Source: JACCVL01 sp963695375 (GTDB lineage Bacteria > Actinomycetota > Actinomycetes > Propionibacteriales > Nocardioidaceae). From it: a DNA stretch of 64,000 nucleotides. Below the pieces are notes generated by a model. That model did not search any database. It was not told where the DNA came from and was given only the letters and a program-made list of their open reading frames with translations. The stretch is taken from the NCBI GenBank assembly GCA_963695375.1, contig OY968767.1, forward strand, positions 496,001 to 560,000, written 5' to 3'. Below, in pieces: positions 25,058-32,712 of this stretch. Each line of letters opens with the position of its first letter. The stretch's first letter is position 1. Position numbers and translations under genes: made by a program.

Positions 25058-25768
25058 TCACGCCCGGGCGGCGCCGACGAACACCTGGTCAGCCGCGCGC
25101 TCCGCGAGCACGATCGCGACGCCGTCGGCCCCGCGTACCTCGACCCCGGCATTCCCTGCCCGCGCTCGAACGGTGCGGCCCGGCAACGCACCGACCCGGG
25201 CCAGGTCGGCGAGCACGGCAGCGTCGCTCTGCAGCGGCTCGCAGATCCGCCGCACGTGCACCTCCACCTCGTCACCGCCGGGAGTGAGTGCCGCGCTGAG
25301 CGGGTGCAGCTCGGCGGGCACCGACTCCGCCGGCGGGCCGGCCGGCTCGCCCAGCTCCGCGAGACCCGGGATCGGGTTGCCGTAGGGCGACTCGGTCGGG
25401 TGGTCGAGCAGATCGACCAGCCGCCGCTCCACCTGCTCGGACACCACGTGCTCCCAGCGGCAGGCCTCGTCGTGGACCAGCTCCAGGTCCAGGCCGATCA
25501 CGTCGGTCAGCAGCCGCTCGACCAGCCGGTGCTTGCGCATCACCCGCGTGGCCGCCTGCCGGCCGGGCTCGGTGAGCTCGAGGTGCCGGTCACCCTCCAC
25601 CGTCAGCAGCCCGTCGCGCTCCATCCGGGCCACCGTCTGGCTCACGGTCGGCCCGCTCTGGTGCAGCCGCTCGGCGATCCGCGCACGGAGCGGGACGATC
25701 CCCTCCTCCTCCAGCTCGAACACGGTGCGCAGGTACATCTCGGTGGTGTCGATCAGGCTGCCGCTCAC
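25058..25768 (-). CDS. ideR: DtxR/IdeR-type iron-dependent repressor
   Basis: A 236-residue metalloregulator. The N-terminal winged helix is nearly canonical: DTTEMYLRTVFELEEEG, RIAERLHQSGPTVSQTVARM. Metal ligands are visible: Met and His in the first block and MRKHRLVERLL, and Cys-Glu-His in HDEACRWEH. PYGNPIPGL and a C-terminal SH3-like FeoA domain complete the family. It represses iron-uptake genes when Fe(II) is bound. The GTG at 25768 is chosen from the known family start; ATGs at 25786 and 25798 are alternatives. No clear ribosome site, so the mRNA may be leaderless. Divergent from the photolyase with a gap of about 36 bases. Confidence 0.93.
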   Translation of the reverse strand: MSGSLIDTTEMYLRTVFELEEEGIVPLRARIAERLHQSGPTVSQTVARMERDGLLTVEGDRHLELTEPGRQAATRVMRKHRLVERLLTDVIGLDLELVHDEACRWEHVVSEQVERRLVDLLDHPTESPYGNPIPGLAELGEPAGPPAESVPAELHPLSAALTPGGDEVEVHVRRICEPLQSDAAVLADLARVGALPGRTVRARAGNAGVEVRGADGVAIVLAERAADQVFVGAARA

Positions 25769-25804
25769 CGTGCCATTGTGGCCCATCGGGGAGACCATGC
25801 CGTC

Positions 25805-27178
25805 GTGACGACGACCGTGATGTGGTTTCGCCGCGACCTCCGGCTCGCCGACAACCCGGCCCTGCGCGCAGCGGTCGACGAGGTCCGCGCCTCCCCCGAC
25901 GAGGACGTGGGCGGCGTCGTCCCGCTGTTCGTGCTCGACCCGCACCTGTGGGGTCCCGCCGGGCCGAACCGGCGCGCCTATCTGGCAGCGAGCCTGGCGG
26001 ACCTCGGTGCGCGGATCGGCGGCTGGCAGCTGCGCCGGGGTGACCCCGTCGAGGAGGTGGTCCAGGTGGCCCGGGCCGCCCGGGCGACCTCGGTGCACCT
26101 GGCGGCCGACTACGGTCCCTACGGCCGGGAGCGGGACGAGCGGGTGGCCGAGGCGCTCGCCGCGGACGGTATCGACGTCGTCCGGACCGGCTCGCCGTAC
26201 GCGGTGGCGCCGGGCCGGGTGACCAAGCCGGACGGGACCCCCTACGCGGTCTACACCCCGTTCAGCCGAGCCTGGTCCGACCACGGCTGGCGCCCGCCGG
26301 TCGGCCCGCCGCGAGCGGTCGACTGGATCCGGCCACTGGCCTCGGTCGACCTGCCGCTGACCCCGCCCGCCGCCGGCAGCACCCTGCCTGCTGCCGGCGA
26401 GGCCGCGGCTCGGCGCCGCTGGCGAGCCTTCCTCGACGACGGCCTGTCCGACTACGGGAACGACCGGGACCGGCCGGACCTGGATCGGACGTCGCGGATG
26501 TCGGTGCACCTGAAGTGGGGTGAGATCCACCCGCGGTCGATGCTGGCCGACCTGGCCGACCGGCGATCCGACTCGGTCCGCACGTACCGACGAGAGCTGG
26601 CCTGGCGGGAGTTCTACGCCGACGTCCTGTGGCAGCGGCCGGACTCGGCCCGGGACTACCTGCGCCCGCAGCTGGCCGGGATGGCCCACGATCGGCCGGG
26701 GCCGCAGCTGGCGGCGTGGGCCGAGGGGCGGACCGGCTTCCCCATCGTCGACGCCGGCATGCGACAGCTCCAGGCCGAGGGGTGGATGCACAACCGGGTC
26801 CGGATGATCGTCGCCAGCTTCCTGGTGAAGGACCTGCACGTGGAGTGGCAGCACGGTGCCCGGCACTTCCTGCACTGGCTGGTCGACGGTGACCTGGCGT
26901 CGAACAACCACGGGTGGCAGTGGGTGGCAGGCTCCGGCACCGACGCCGCCCCGTACTTCCGCATCTTCAACCCGGTCACGCAGGGCAGGAAGTTCGACCC
27001 CGACGGCGGCTACGTCCGTCGGCACGTGCGGGAGCTCGCCGACGTCGGCGGGGCGGCCGTGCACGAGCCCTGGGCGCTGCCGGACGGCCTGCCGCCGGGC
27101 TACCCGGAGCGGATCGTCGACCACGCCGCGGAGCGTGCCGAGGCCCTCGCCCGCTATCAGCGGGTGACCGGCTCCTGA
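25805..27178 (+). CDS. phrB: Deoxyribodipyrimidine photolyase (class I CPD)
   Basis: A 457-residue flavoenzyme that repairs UV cyclobutane dimers in light. The N-terminal Rossmann domain begins VMWFRRDLRLADNPAL. FAD-binding signatures are SRMSVHLKWGEIHPRS, RELAWREFYADVLW, IVDAGMRQL, EGWMHNRVRM, VEWQHGARHFL, DGDLASNNHGWQW and RIFNPVTQGRKFD. The tryptophans of the electron-transfer chain appear present in EGWMHNR and NNHGWQW. GTG at 25805 starts VTTTVMWF; an ATG at 25820 is also possible. Its 3' end overlaps the convergent GNAT gene by 22 bases. Suits a light-exposed habitat. Confidence 0.96.
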   Translation: MTTTVMWFRRDLRLADNPALRAAVDEVRASPDEDVGGVVPLFVLDPHLWGPAGPNRRAYLAASLADLGARIGGWQLRRGDPVEEVVQVARAARATSVHLAADYGPYGRERDERVAEALAADGIDVVRTGSPYAVAPGRVTKPDGTPYAVYTPFSRAWSDHGWRPPVGPPRAVDWIRPLASVDLPLTPPAAGSTLPAAGEAAARRRWRAFLDDGLSDYGNDRDRPDLDRTSRMSVHLKWGEIHPRSMLADLADRRSDSVRTYRRELAWREFYADVLWQRPDSARDYLRPQLAGMAHDRPGPQLAAWAEGRTGFPIVDAGMRQLQAEGWMHNRVRMIVASFLVKDLHVEWQHGARHFLHWLVDGDLASNNHGWQWVAGSGTDAAPYFRIFNPVTQGRKFDPDGGYVRRHVRELADVGGAAVHEPWALPDGLPPGYPERIVDHAAERAEALARYQRVTGS

Positions 27179-27675
27179 CCCGGGTCACCCCGCGGACGGA
27201 GCTCCTCGTCCCGCCCGCACGGTCGCAGCACCTTGGTCAGCTTGACGTCCTCCGCCGCGTAGCCGTGGCGCCGGTAGAACTCGAGCGCACGGTCGTTGGC
27301 CGCGCCGGTCGTCAGCGTGATGCATCGAAAGCCGTTGCCGCCGGCCCAGCGCTCTGCCGCCTCGAGCAGCCGCGAGCCCACGCCCTGGCCCTCGACGCGA
27401 TCGGCCACGACGAGCTCCCCCACGTACGCGTCCCGCTCGCCCGCGAAGTGCTCGGTGGCGGTGACGGACACGTACCCGACCACGCCACCCTCGTCCTCGG
27501 CCACGAACGCCGCTCCGTCGAAGTCGTCGGCGCTGGACTCGTCCACCCAGTCGTGGACCGCAGCGGTCACCTCGTCGGGACGGCGCCAGGATGCGACGCC
27601 GATGGCCAGGCGGTCGGCCAGGTCGCGGATGGCCGGACGGTCGCCGGCCCGACACCGCCGAACTGCTCCCTGCAC
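27157..27675 (-). CDS. GNAT family N-acetyltransferase
   Basis: A 172-residue GNAT. Acetyl-CoA-binding motif A is VADRVEGQGVGSRLLEAAERWA (V/IxxxxxGxGxG/A), with the preceding strand AYVGELVV and the C-terminal ALEFYRRHGYAAEDV typical of the fold. Substrate unknown. The GTG at 27675 gives the usual RRCRAGDRPAIRDLADRL start; the open frame continues upstream into the tandem repeat but that part is compositionally odd. Convergent overlap with phrB. Confidence 0.85.
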   Translation of the reverse strand: MQGAVRRCRAGDRPAIRDLADRLAIGVASWRRPDEVTAAVHDWVDESSADDFDGAAFVAEDEGGVVGYVSVTATEHFAGERDAYVGELVVADRVEGQGVGSRLLEAAERWAGGNGFRCITLTTGAANDRALEFYRRHGYAAEDVKLTKVLRPCGRDEELRPRGDPGQEPVTR

Positions 27676-27721
27676 CTCGGCAGGATGGCACCCTCGTCGA
27701 GATCTGAAAACGGCCGATCCC

Positions 27722-27907
27722 GGGCCGCCTCGCCGGACGTCATCCGAACGGAGGCCTATCAACGGCGCGCCGTATGACGTCCCCGGGCCGCCTCCCGGAC
27801 GTCATCCGAACGGAGGCCTATCAACGGCGCGCCGTATGACGTCCCCGGGCCGCCTCCCGGACGTCATCCGACCGGAGGCCTATCAACGGCGCGCCGTATG
27901 ACGTCCC
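27722..27907. repeat. Three tandem copies of a 62-63 base repeat with internal hairpins
   Basis: Copies at 27722-27784, 27785-27846 and 27847-27907 are almost identical; differences are one extra base in copy 1 and one A/C change in copy 3. Each contains an inverted pair GGACGTCAT ... ATGACGTCC and the palindromes AGGCCT and GGCGCGCC, so each can fold. The array occupies the gap between the leftward GNAT gene (start 27675) and the rightward gene at 27930, only 22 bases before that start. Confidence 0.9.
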
Positions 27908-27929
27908 GGGGGGCCGGTACGGTCGCGGC

Positions 27930-28691
27930 GTGAGTGTGCGCAGCGTCGAGCCGCCCCGCCTGCGGATCCCGGCCAGTCGCTGCGGACCACCCGGCTCGGG
28001 AAACGGTGGCTGGACCGCCGGCGCGATGGTCGCCGCCGCCGGGCTGGCGGAGCCGGCGGCCACCGGACCGCAGCCGGTGACGGTGACCCTGCGCCGGCCA
28101 CCGCCGCTGGACACCGACCTGGTGCTGACCACCGCCGAGGACACGACCCGGCTGCTCGACGGGTCGGAGGTGATCGCCGAGGCAGAACGCGGTCCTGGCC
28201 CCGGCCCGGACCCGGTGGACCCGGTGACCGTCGCCGTCGCAGCCGACGCGGAGGAGTCGTACGCCGGCGCGCGGGACCATCCGTTCCCCACCTGCTTCGT
28301 CTGCGGCCCGGACCGCGCCCCCGGGGACGGGCTGCGGCTGCGACCCGGCCCGGTGACGGACCGGACCACCGCGTGCAGGTGGACGCCTGACCCCGGCCTG
28401 GCCGACGATGACGGGCTGGTCGAGAGCGCCACCGTCTGGGCGGCACTGGACTGTCCGAGCGCGTGGACCACCGACATCACCAGCCGGCCGCTGGTGCTCG
28501 GCCGGATCACCGCGGCCGTCGACCGCCGGCCACGAGCCGGTGAACCGCTCGTCGTCGTCGCCCGGCACCAGGACACGGTGGACCGGAAGACCTGGACCGC
28601 GACTACGGTGTACGACGCAGCCGGTGGCGTCGTGGGTCGAGCCGCCCAGCTCTGGATCAGCATCGACCCCCGGACGTTCGGAGGCCGCTGA
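27930..28691 (+). CDS. Hypothetical protein, possible HotDog/thioesterase-like
   Basis: A 253-residue cytoplasmic protein. FPTCFVCGPDRAPGDGLRL with two close cysteines, and VWAALDCPSAW later, resemble actinobacterial proteins annotated as HotDog or thioesterase-like; I cannot confirm the fold. The first half is Pro/Thr-rich. GTG at 27930 follows the tandem repeat array directly. The stop TGA shares its last base with the ATG of the glucosidase (TGATG), so the two are translationally coupled, which could mean a shared role in sugar or storage metabolism. Confidence 0.6.
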   Translation: MSVRSVEPPRLRIPASRCGPPGSGNGGWTAGAMVAAAGLAEPAATGPQPVTVTLRRPPPLDTDLVLTTAEDTTRLLDGSEVIAEAERGPGPGPDPVDPVTVAVAADAEESYAGARDHPFPTCFVCGPDRAPGDGLRLRPGPVTDRTTACRWTPDPGLADDDGLVESATVWAALDCPSAWTTDITSRPLVLGRITAAVDRRPRAGEPLVVVARHQDTVDRKTWTATTVYDAAGGVVGRAAQLWISIDPRTFGGR

Positions 28692-30322
28692 TGACGCACG
28701 TGCCGTGGTGGCGGGACGCCGTCTGCTACCAGATCTACGTGCGCAGCTTCGCCGACGCCAACGGCGACGGGTACGGCGACCTGCCCGGCGCCACGAGCCG
28801 GCTGCCCTATCTCGCGGACCTCGGCGTGGACGCCGTCTGGCTGACACCGTTCTACCCGTCGCCGCAGGCCGACCACGGCTACGACGTCACCGACTACTGC
28901 GACGTGGATCCGCTGTTCGGCGACCTCCACGACTTCGACGCCTTCCTCGCGCGGGCACACGACCTGCAGCTCAAGGTCATCGTCGACATCGTCCCGAACC
29001 ACTCCTCCGACGAGCACCGGTGGTTCCGCGAGGCGCTGGCGGCCGGGCCCGGCAGCCCGGAGCGGGCGCGCTACGTCTTCCGCGACGGCCGCGGACCCGA
29101 CGGCTCGGAGCCGCCGAACAACTGGCTGTCGACGTTCGGTGGCCTGGCGTGGACGCGGGTGCCCGACGGCCAGTGGTACCTGCACCTGTTCGACTCGGGC
29201 CAGCCGGACTTCGACTGGGACCACCCGGACGTGGGCGACGAGTTCGAGCGGGTGCTGCGCTTCTGGCTGGATCGGGGCGTGGACGGCTTCCGCATCGACG
29301 TCGCGCATGGGTTGGTCAAGGCGACCGGCCTGCCGGACCTGACTGCCGAGCAGCTCGCCGCGGACGGCGGTGAGCTGGAGCAGAACCTGAGCGAGTCCGC
29401 GCGACCGTACGGCGACCAGCCCGGTGTCCACGACGTCTACCGGCGCTGGCACCAGGTGCTCGCGGAGTACCCCGGTGACCGGATGGCGATCGCGGAGGCC
29501 TGGGTCGCCGACGCCGAGGCAATGGCCCGCTACGTCCGCCCCGACGAGCTGCAGCAGGTGTTCAACTTCCACTGGCTGCAGGCCGACTGGTCCGGCGACG
29601 CGATGCGGGAGGTGGTGCATGACACCTTCGCCGCCACCGACCCGGTCGGCGCGTCCCCCACCTGGGTGCTGTCCAACCACGACGTCACCCGGACCGTCTC
29701 CCGCTTCGGTGGCGGCGCCCGCGGGCTGGCCCGCGCCCGCAGCGCGCTGCTGGCGATGCTGGCCCTGCCGGGCTCGGCCTACCTCTACCAGGGCGAGGAG
29801 CTCGGGCTGCCGCAGGTCGAGATCGCCCCCGCGGACCGGCAGGACCCGATGTACCTGCGGGGCCGGGGGGTCGGCCGCGACGGTTGCCGGGTGCCGCTCC
29901 CGTGGACGTCCGCCGACGACGACACCGCGCACGGCTTCTCCCCGCCCGCCGCCAAGCCGCCCTGGCTGCCGCAACCGGACGCCTGGGGCTCCTGGTCCGT
30001 GCAGTCCCAGGAGACCGACACCTCCTCGACGCTGGCCTTCGTCCGCGCCGCGCTGCGGCTGCGACACGAGATCGCGGGTTCGCTGGACGACCGGGTGGAC
30101 GTGCCGGCGCTCGGCGACGACGTCCTCGTGCTGCGCCGGGCCGCGGCCGCCGGCGATCCCGCGACCCCCGGCCTGGTCTGCGTGGTGGCCTGCGGCAGCG
30201 CGCCGATCCAGCTGACCCCGCTCGGTGTCGACCCGGGCTCGCTGCTGCTGGCCAGCCGGGCGGACGCCGTCCGCGACGGTGCCGTGCAGCCGGACACGGC
30301 CGCCTGGTTCCGCACCGACTGA
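28691..30322 (+). CDS. GH13 family alpha-glucosidase
   Basis: A 543-residue cytoplasmic glycoside hydrolase. WWRDAVCYQIYVRSFADANGDGYGDL is the family-13 oligo-1,6/alpha-glucosidase start. Region I is DIVPNHSS; region II GFRIDVAHG (nucleophile Asp203); region III AIAEAWV (acid/base Glu269); region IV LSNHDVTR (Asp331). It would release glucose from alpha-glucosides such as maltose or trehalose-related sugars. Length fits the family. Translationally coupled to the upstream hypothetical protein by TGATG. No transporter or regulator lies nearby. Downstream 382 bases contain no further gene on this strand except the leader-RNA candidate. Confidence 0.93.
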   Translation: MTHVPWWRDAVCYQIYVRSFADANGDGYGDLPGATSRLPYLADLGVDAVWLTPFYPSPQADHGYDVTDYCDVDPLFGDLHDFDAFLARAHDLQLKVIVDIVPNHSSDEHRWFREALAAGPGSPERARYVFRDGRGPDGSEPPNNWLSTFGGLAWTRVPDGQWYLHLFDSGQPDFDWDHPDVGDEFERVLRFWLDRGVDGFRIDVAHGLVKATGLPDLTAEQLAADGGELEQNLSESARPYGDQPGVHDVYRRWHQVLAEYPGDRMAIAEAWVADAEAMARYVRPDELQQVFNFHWLQADWSGDAMREVVHDTFAATDPVGASPTWVLSNHDVTRTVSRFGGGARGLARARSALLAMLALPGSAYLYQGEELGLPQVEIAPADRQDPMYLRGRGVGRDGCRVPLPWTSADDDTAHGFSPPAAKPPWLPQPDAWGSWSVQSQETDTSSTLAFVRAALRLRHEIAGSLDDRVDVPALGDDVLVLRRAAAAGDPATPGLVCVVACGSAPIQLTPLGVDPGSLLLASRADAVRDGAVQPDTAAWFRTD

Positions 30323-30363
30323 CCCGGCCGCTGTCCGCGGATCAACCGGCTTCGCGCGATGCC

Positions 30364-30392
30364 TTGTGCTGCCCGCGCCGCCGACGTAGTTT
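30364..30392 (+). promoter_or_regulatory. Predicted promoter TTGTGC-17-TAGTTT
   Basis: A -35-like TTGTGC (30364-30369) and a -10-like TAGTTT (30387-30392) with optimal 17-base spacing in a 382-base gap. It would start transcription near 30399, immediately before a very strong ribosome site and a 12-codon reading frame. Matches to the consensus are 4/6 and 4/6, good for this GC content. Confidence 0.5.
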
Positions 30393-30398
30393 GCGTGG

Positions 30399-30653
30399 CA
30401 CGCAGGAGAGGAGGTGGTCCGGTTTCATGAGTGACAGACGGACGTGCGAGGTGGCTGCCCGCTAGTCGCCACCGCTGCGGGATCCGCCGCGGGACGCGCC
30501 GACGCGCGACCCGCGAGCCGCCGAGCCTGACCGGCGCGGCGACGAGCGAATTCCCGGCAGCCACCCGGCCCGCAGGGTGCCGAGCCCCGTCCGCTCGGCG
30601 CGCGGCTCGGTGCGGTCCACCAGGACACACCGACACCGCGACCCTGCGGGCCG
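30399..30653 (+). ncRNA. Candidate structured RNA with leader-peptide frame
   Basis: Downstream of the predicted promoter the region folds strongly: CGCGGG/CCCGCG with inner CGCG pairs near 30487-30516, GAGCC/GGCTC near 30582-30607, and a perfect 13-bp long-range stem CGGCCCGCAGGGT (30566-30578) with ACCCTGCGGGCCG (30641-30653). No T-run follows. There is no rightward gene after it; pdxH points the other way and ends at 30705. It may be an independent small RNA or an abandoned attenuator. I do not recognise it as RNase P RNA, tmRNA, SRP RNA or 6S RNA. Confidence 0.4.
30427..30465 (+). CDS. 12-codon reading frame MSDRRTCEVAAR (possible leader peptide)
   Basis: ATG at 30427, TAG at 30463-30465. 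The ribosome site AGGAGAGGAGGTGG (30404-30416) is among the strongest in the window, far better than those of many real genes, and a predicted promoter sits just before it. The peptide is basic with one Cys. The stop is followed by GC-rich hairpins. This arrangement is typical of translated leaders that control downstream folding, but no regulated gene follows on this strand. Confidence 0.45.
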   Translation: MSDRRTCEVAAR

Positions 30654-30704
30654 ACCCCTGTCCGGCCCCCGACGACCCCGACAGCCCGACGCGATCCCCG
30701 ACGG

Positions 30705-31373
30705 TCAGGGAGCCAGCCGCTCCCGCCGCCAGCTCGGCGACTCCGGGTCGCCGAGCCGGCTGAAGCGCAGCCGGTCGTGCATCCGTCCCGGCCGGCCCTG
30801 CCAGAACTCGATCGACCGCGGCTGCACCCGCCACCCGCCCCAGTGCGGTGGCCGGGGCACCGCGGCGGTGCCGTGGAACCGCCGCTCGACGGCTGCGTAC
30901 GCCCGCTCCAGCTCGGCCCGGTCGGCCACCGGCCGGGACTGGGCCGATGTCCAGGCGCCCAGCTGGGCGCCCCGCGGGCGGGTGGCGAAGTAGGCGTCGC
31001 TCACCTCGTCGGGGACCCGCGCCGCGACCCCCTCGACGCGCACCTGGCGCTGCAGCTCGTGCCAGAGCAGCGTGAGCGCGCACCGCGGCTCGACGGCAAG
31101 ATCCCGGGCCTTGCGTGACTCGTGGTTGGTGTAGAAGCACAGGCCGCCGTCGACGACCCCCTTGAGCAGCACGGTCCGGACCGAGGGCGCACCGTCGGGA
31201 CCGACCGTGGCGAGGGCCATCGCGTTCGGCTCGGCCAGCGCCCCGGCGTCGAACGCCGCCAGCGCGTCGGCGAGCCAGCGGTCCAGCAACGGGCCCGGAT
31301 CCGGCCCGGCGACGTCCTCGCGCAGTCCGGTGTCGGCGTACTCCCGGCGCACCCGTGCCCACTCGTCGGCCAT
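30705..31373 (-). CDS. pdxH: Pyridoxamine 5'-phosphate oxidase
   Basis: A 222-residue FMN enzyme that oxidises pyridoxamine/pyridoxine 5'-phosphate to pyridoxal 5'-phosphate. Signatures: NAMALATVGPDGAPSVRTVLLKG (FMN binding), GLCFYTNHESRKA, CALTLLWHELQRQVRVEG, FATRPRGAQLGAW and the C-terminal WGGWRVQPRSIEFWQGRPGRMHDRL. ATG at 31373; upstream GGGG only, weak ribosome site. It diverges from citrate synthase across 79 bases, and its coenzyme product serves SerC encoded nearby. Common actinobacterial gene order. Confidence 0.96.
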   Translation of the reverse strand: MADEWARVRREYADTGLREDVAGPDPGPLLDRWLADALAAFDAGALAEPNAMALATVGPDGAPSVRTVLLKGVVDGGLCFYTNHESRKARDLAVEPRCALTLLWHELQRQVRVEGVAARVPDEVSDAYFATRPRGAQLGAWTSAQSRPVADRAELERAYAAVERRFHGTAAVPRPPHWGGWRVQPRSIEFWQGRPGRMHDRLRFSRLGDPESPSWRRERLAP

Positions 31374-31452
31374 CCCCGGAGGGTAGGTGGTGCAGAATGC
31401 GCCTGCGCCCCCCACGTCCGGGTCGAGGCGCGAGCGCGACGAAGGGTCCGCG

Positions 31453-32556
31453 ATGAGCGAGTTCACGCCCGGCCTGGAGGGCATCGTCGCCTTCGAGACC
31501 GAGATCGCGGAGCCGGACAAGGAGGGCTCCGCGCTGCGCTACCGCGGCGTCGACATCGAGGATCTCGTCGGCCGGGTGCCGTTCGAGAAGGTCTGGGGTC
31601 TGCTCGTCGACGGCAGCTACCAGCCGGGGCTCCCGCCGGCCGAGCCGTACCCGATCCCGGTGCACTCCGGCGACATCCGGGTCGACGTGCAGAGCGCCAT
31701 CGCGATGATCGCGCCGGCGTGGGGAATGCGTCCGCTGTACGACATCGAGGACGACGAGGCGCGCCGGGACCTGGCGCGCACCGCGGTGATGGTGCTGTCC
31801 TATGTCGCCCAGGCCGCCAGGGGCGTCGGTCTGCCGATGGTGCCGCAGACCCGGGTGGACGAGGCGGTGACCATCACCGAGCGGTTCATGACCCGGTGGC
31901 GCGGTGACCCGGACCCCGACCAGGTCCGCGCGGTCGACGCCTACTGGGTCTCGGCGGCCGAGCACGGGATGAACGCCTCCACCTTCACCGCTCGGGTGGT
32001 CGCGTCGACCGGTGCGGACGTCGCCGCCAGCCTGTCCGCGGCGGTCGGCGCGATGTCGGGGCCGCTGCACGGCGGCGCCCCCTCCCGCGTGCTCGGCATG
32101 CTGGCCGAGGTCGAGCGTCGCGGTCGGGCCGACGCCTACGTCAAGGAGCTGCTGGACCGCGGCGAGCGGCTGATGGGGTTCGGCCACCGGGTCTACCGGG
32201 CCGAGGACCCGCGCGCCCGGGTGCTCCGCCGGACGGCGCAGGAGCTGGGCGCACCACGGTACGAGGTGGCGCTGGCCCTGGAGCGAGCCGCGCTGGCCGA
32301 GCTGCGCGACCGCCGGCCTGACCGGGTGCTGGAGACCAACGTCGAGTTCTGGGCCGCCATCGTGTTGGACTTCGCCGGCGTGCCGCCGCACATGTTCACC
32401 TCGATGTTCACCTGCGCGCGGACCGCGGGGTGGAGCGCCCACATCCTCGAGCAGAAGCGCACCGGTCGACTGGTCCGACCGTCCGCGCGCTACACCGGGC
32501 CCGACCCGCGCGCCGCCGACGCGGTGGCCGGCTGGGACAGCGGCTGGGCCGACTGA
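31453..32556 (+). CDS. citA: Citrate synthase 2
   Basis: A 367-residue citrate synthase of the short bacterial type (CitA), condensing acetyl-CoA and oxaloacetate. Catalytic His171 is in AAEHGMN and His245 in GFGHRVYR; SGPLHGGAP and the Asp-containing VEFWAAIVLDFAGVPP are present, and MFTSMFTCARTAGWSAHI is the CoA/citrate region. ATG at 31453 follows GAAGG by about six bases. It is divergent from pdxH and followed after 156 bases by serC. Confidence 0.95.
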   Translation: MSEFTPGLEGIVAFETEIAEPDKEGSALRYRGVDIEDLVGRVPFEKVWGLLVDGSYQPGLPPAEPYPIPVHSGDIRVDVQSAIAMIAPAWGMRPLYDIEDDEARRDLARTAVMVLSYVAQAARGVGLPMVPQTRVDEAVTITERFMTRWRGDPDPDQVRAVDAYWVSAAEHGMNASTFTARVVASTGADVAASLSAAVGAMSGPLHGGAPSRVLGMLAEVERRGRADAYVKELLDRGERLMGFGHRVYRAEDPRARVLRRTAQELGAPRYEVALALERAALAELRDRRPDRVLETNVEFWAAIVLDFAGVPPHMFTSMFTCARTAGWSAHILEQKRTGRLVRPSARYTGPDPRAADAVAGWDSGWAD

Positions 32557-32633
32557 GCCGTCGCCGCCGGGCGAACCGGGCGCAAAGGTGCGGCCGGGCG
32601 CTGGCAGACTGGAACGTCCCGACGGCCACGTCG

Positions 32634-32697
32634 GGTCCGCCCCGTCCGCCCCGCCGCCCGTCCGCACCGTCCGCCCCGTCCGCCCCGTCTGCACCGA
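32634..32697. repeat. Pyrimidine-rich tandem CCGTCCGCC low-complexity repeat
   Basis: Irregular copies of CCGTCCGCCC(C)/CCGTCCGCA of about 10-12 bases fill the gap between citA and serC, ending 16 bases before the serC start. It has one strand almost purely C/T/G without A, so it may slow transcription or vary by slippage. No other signal is seen there. Confidence 0.6.
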
Positions 32698-32712
32698 CCT
32701 CGAAGGGTCCCC

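Noticed and set aside
24110..25804. Long rightward open frame fused to the photolyase start
   Set aside because: The segment before 25805 overlaps the DUF1501 and ideR genes and has no motif; the photolyase begins at VTTTVMWFRRDL.
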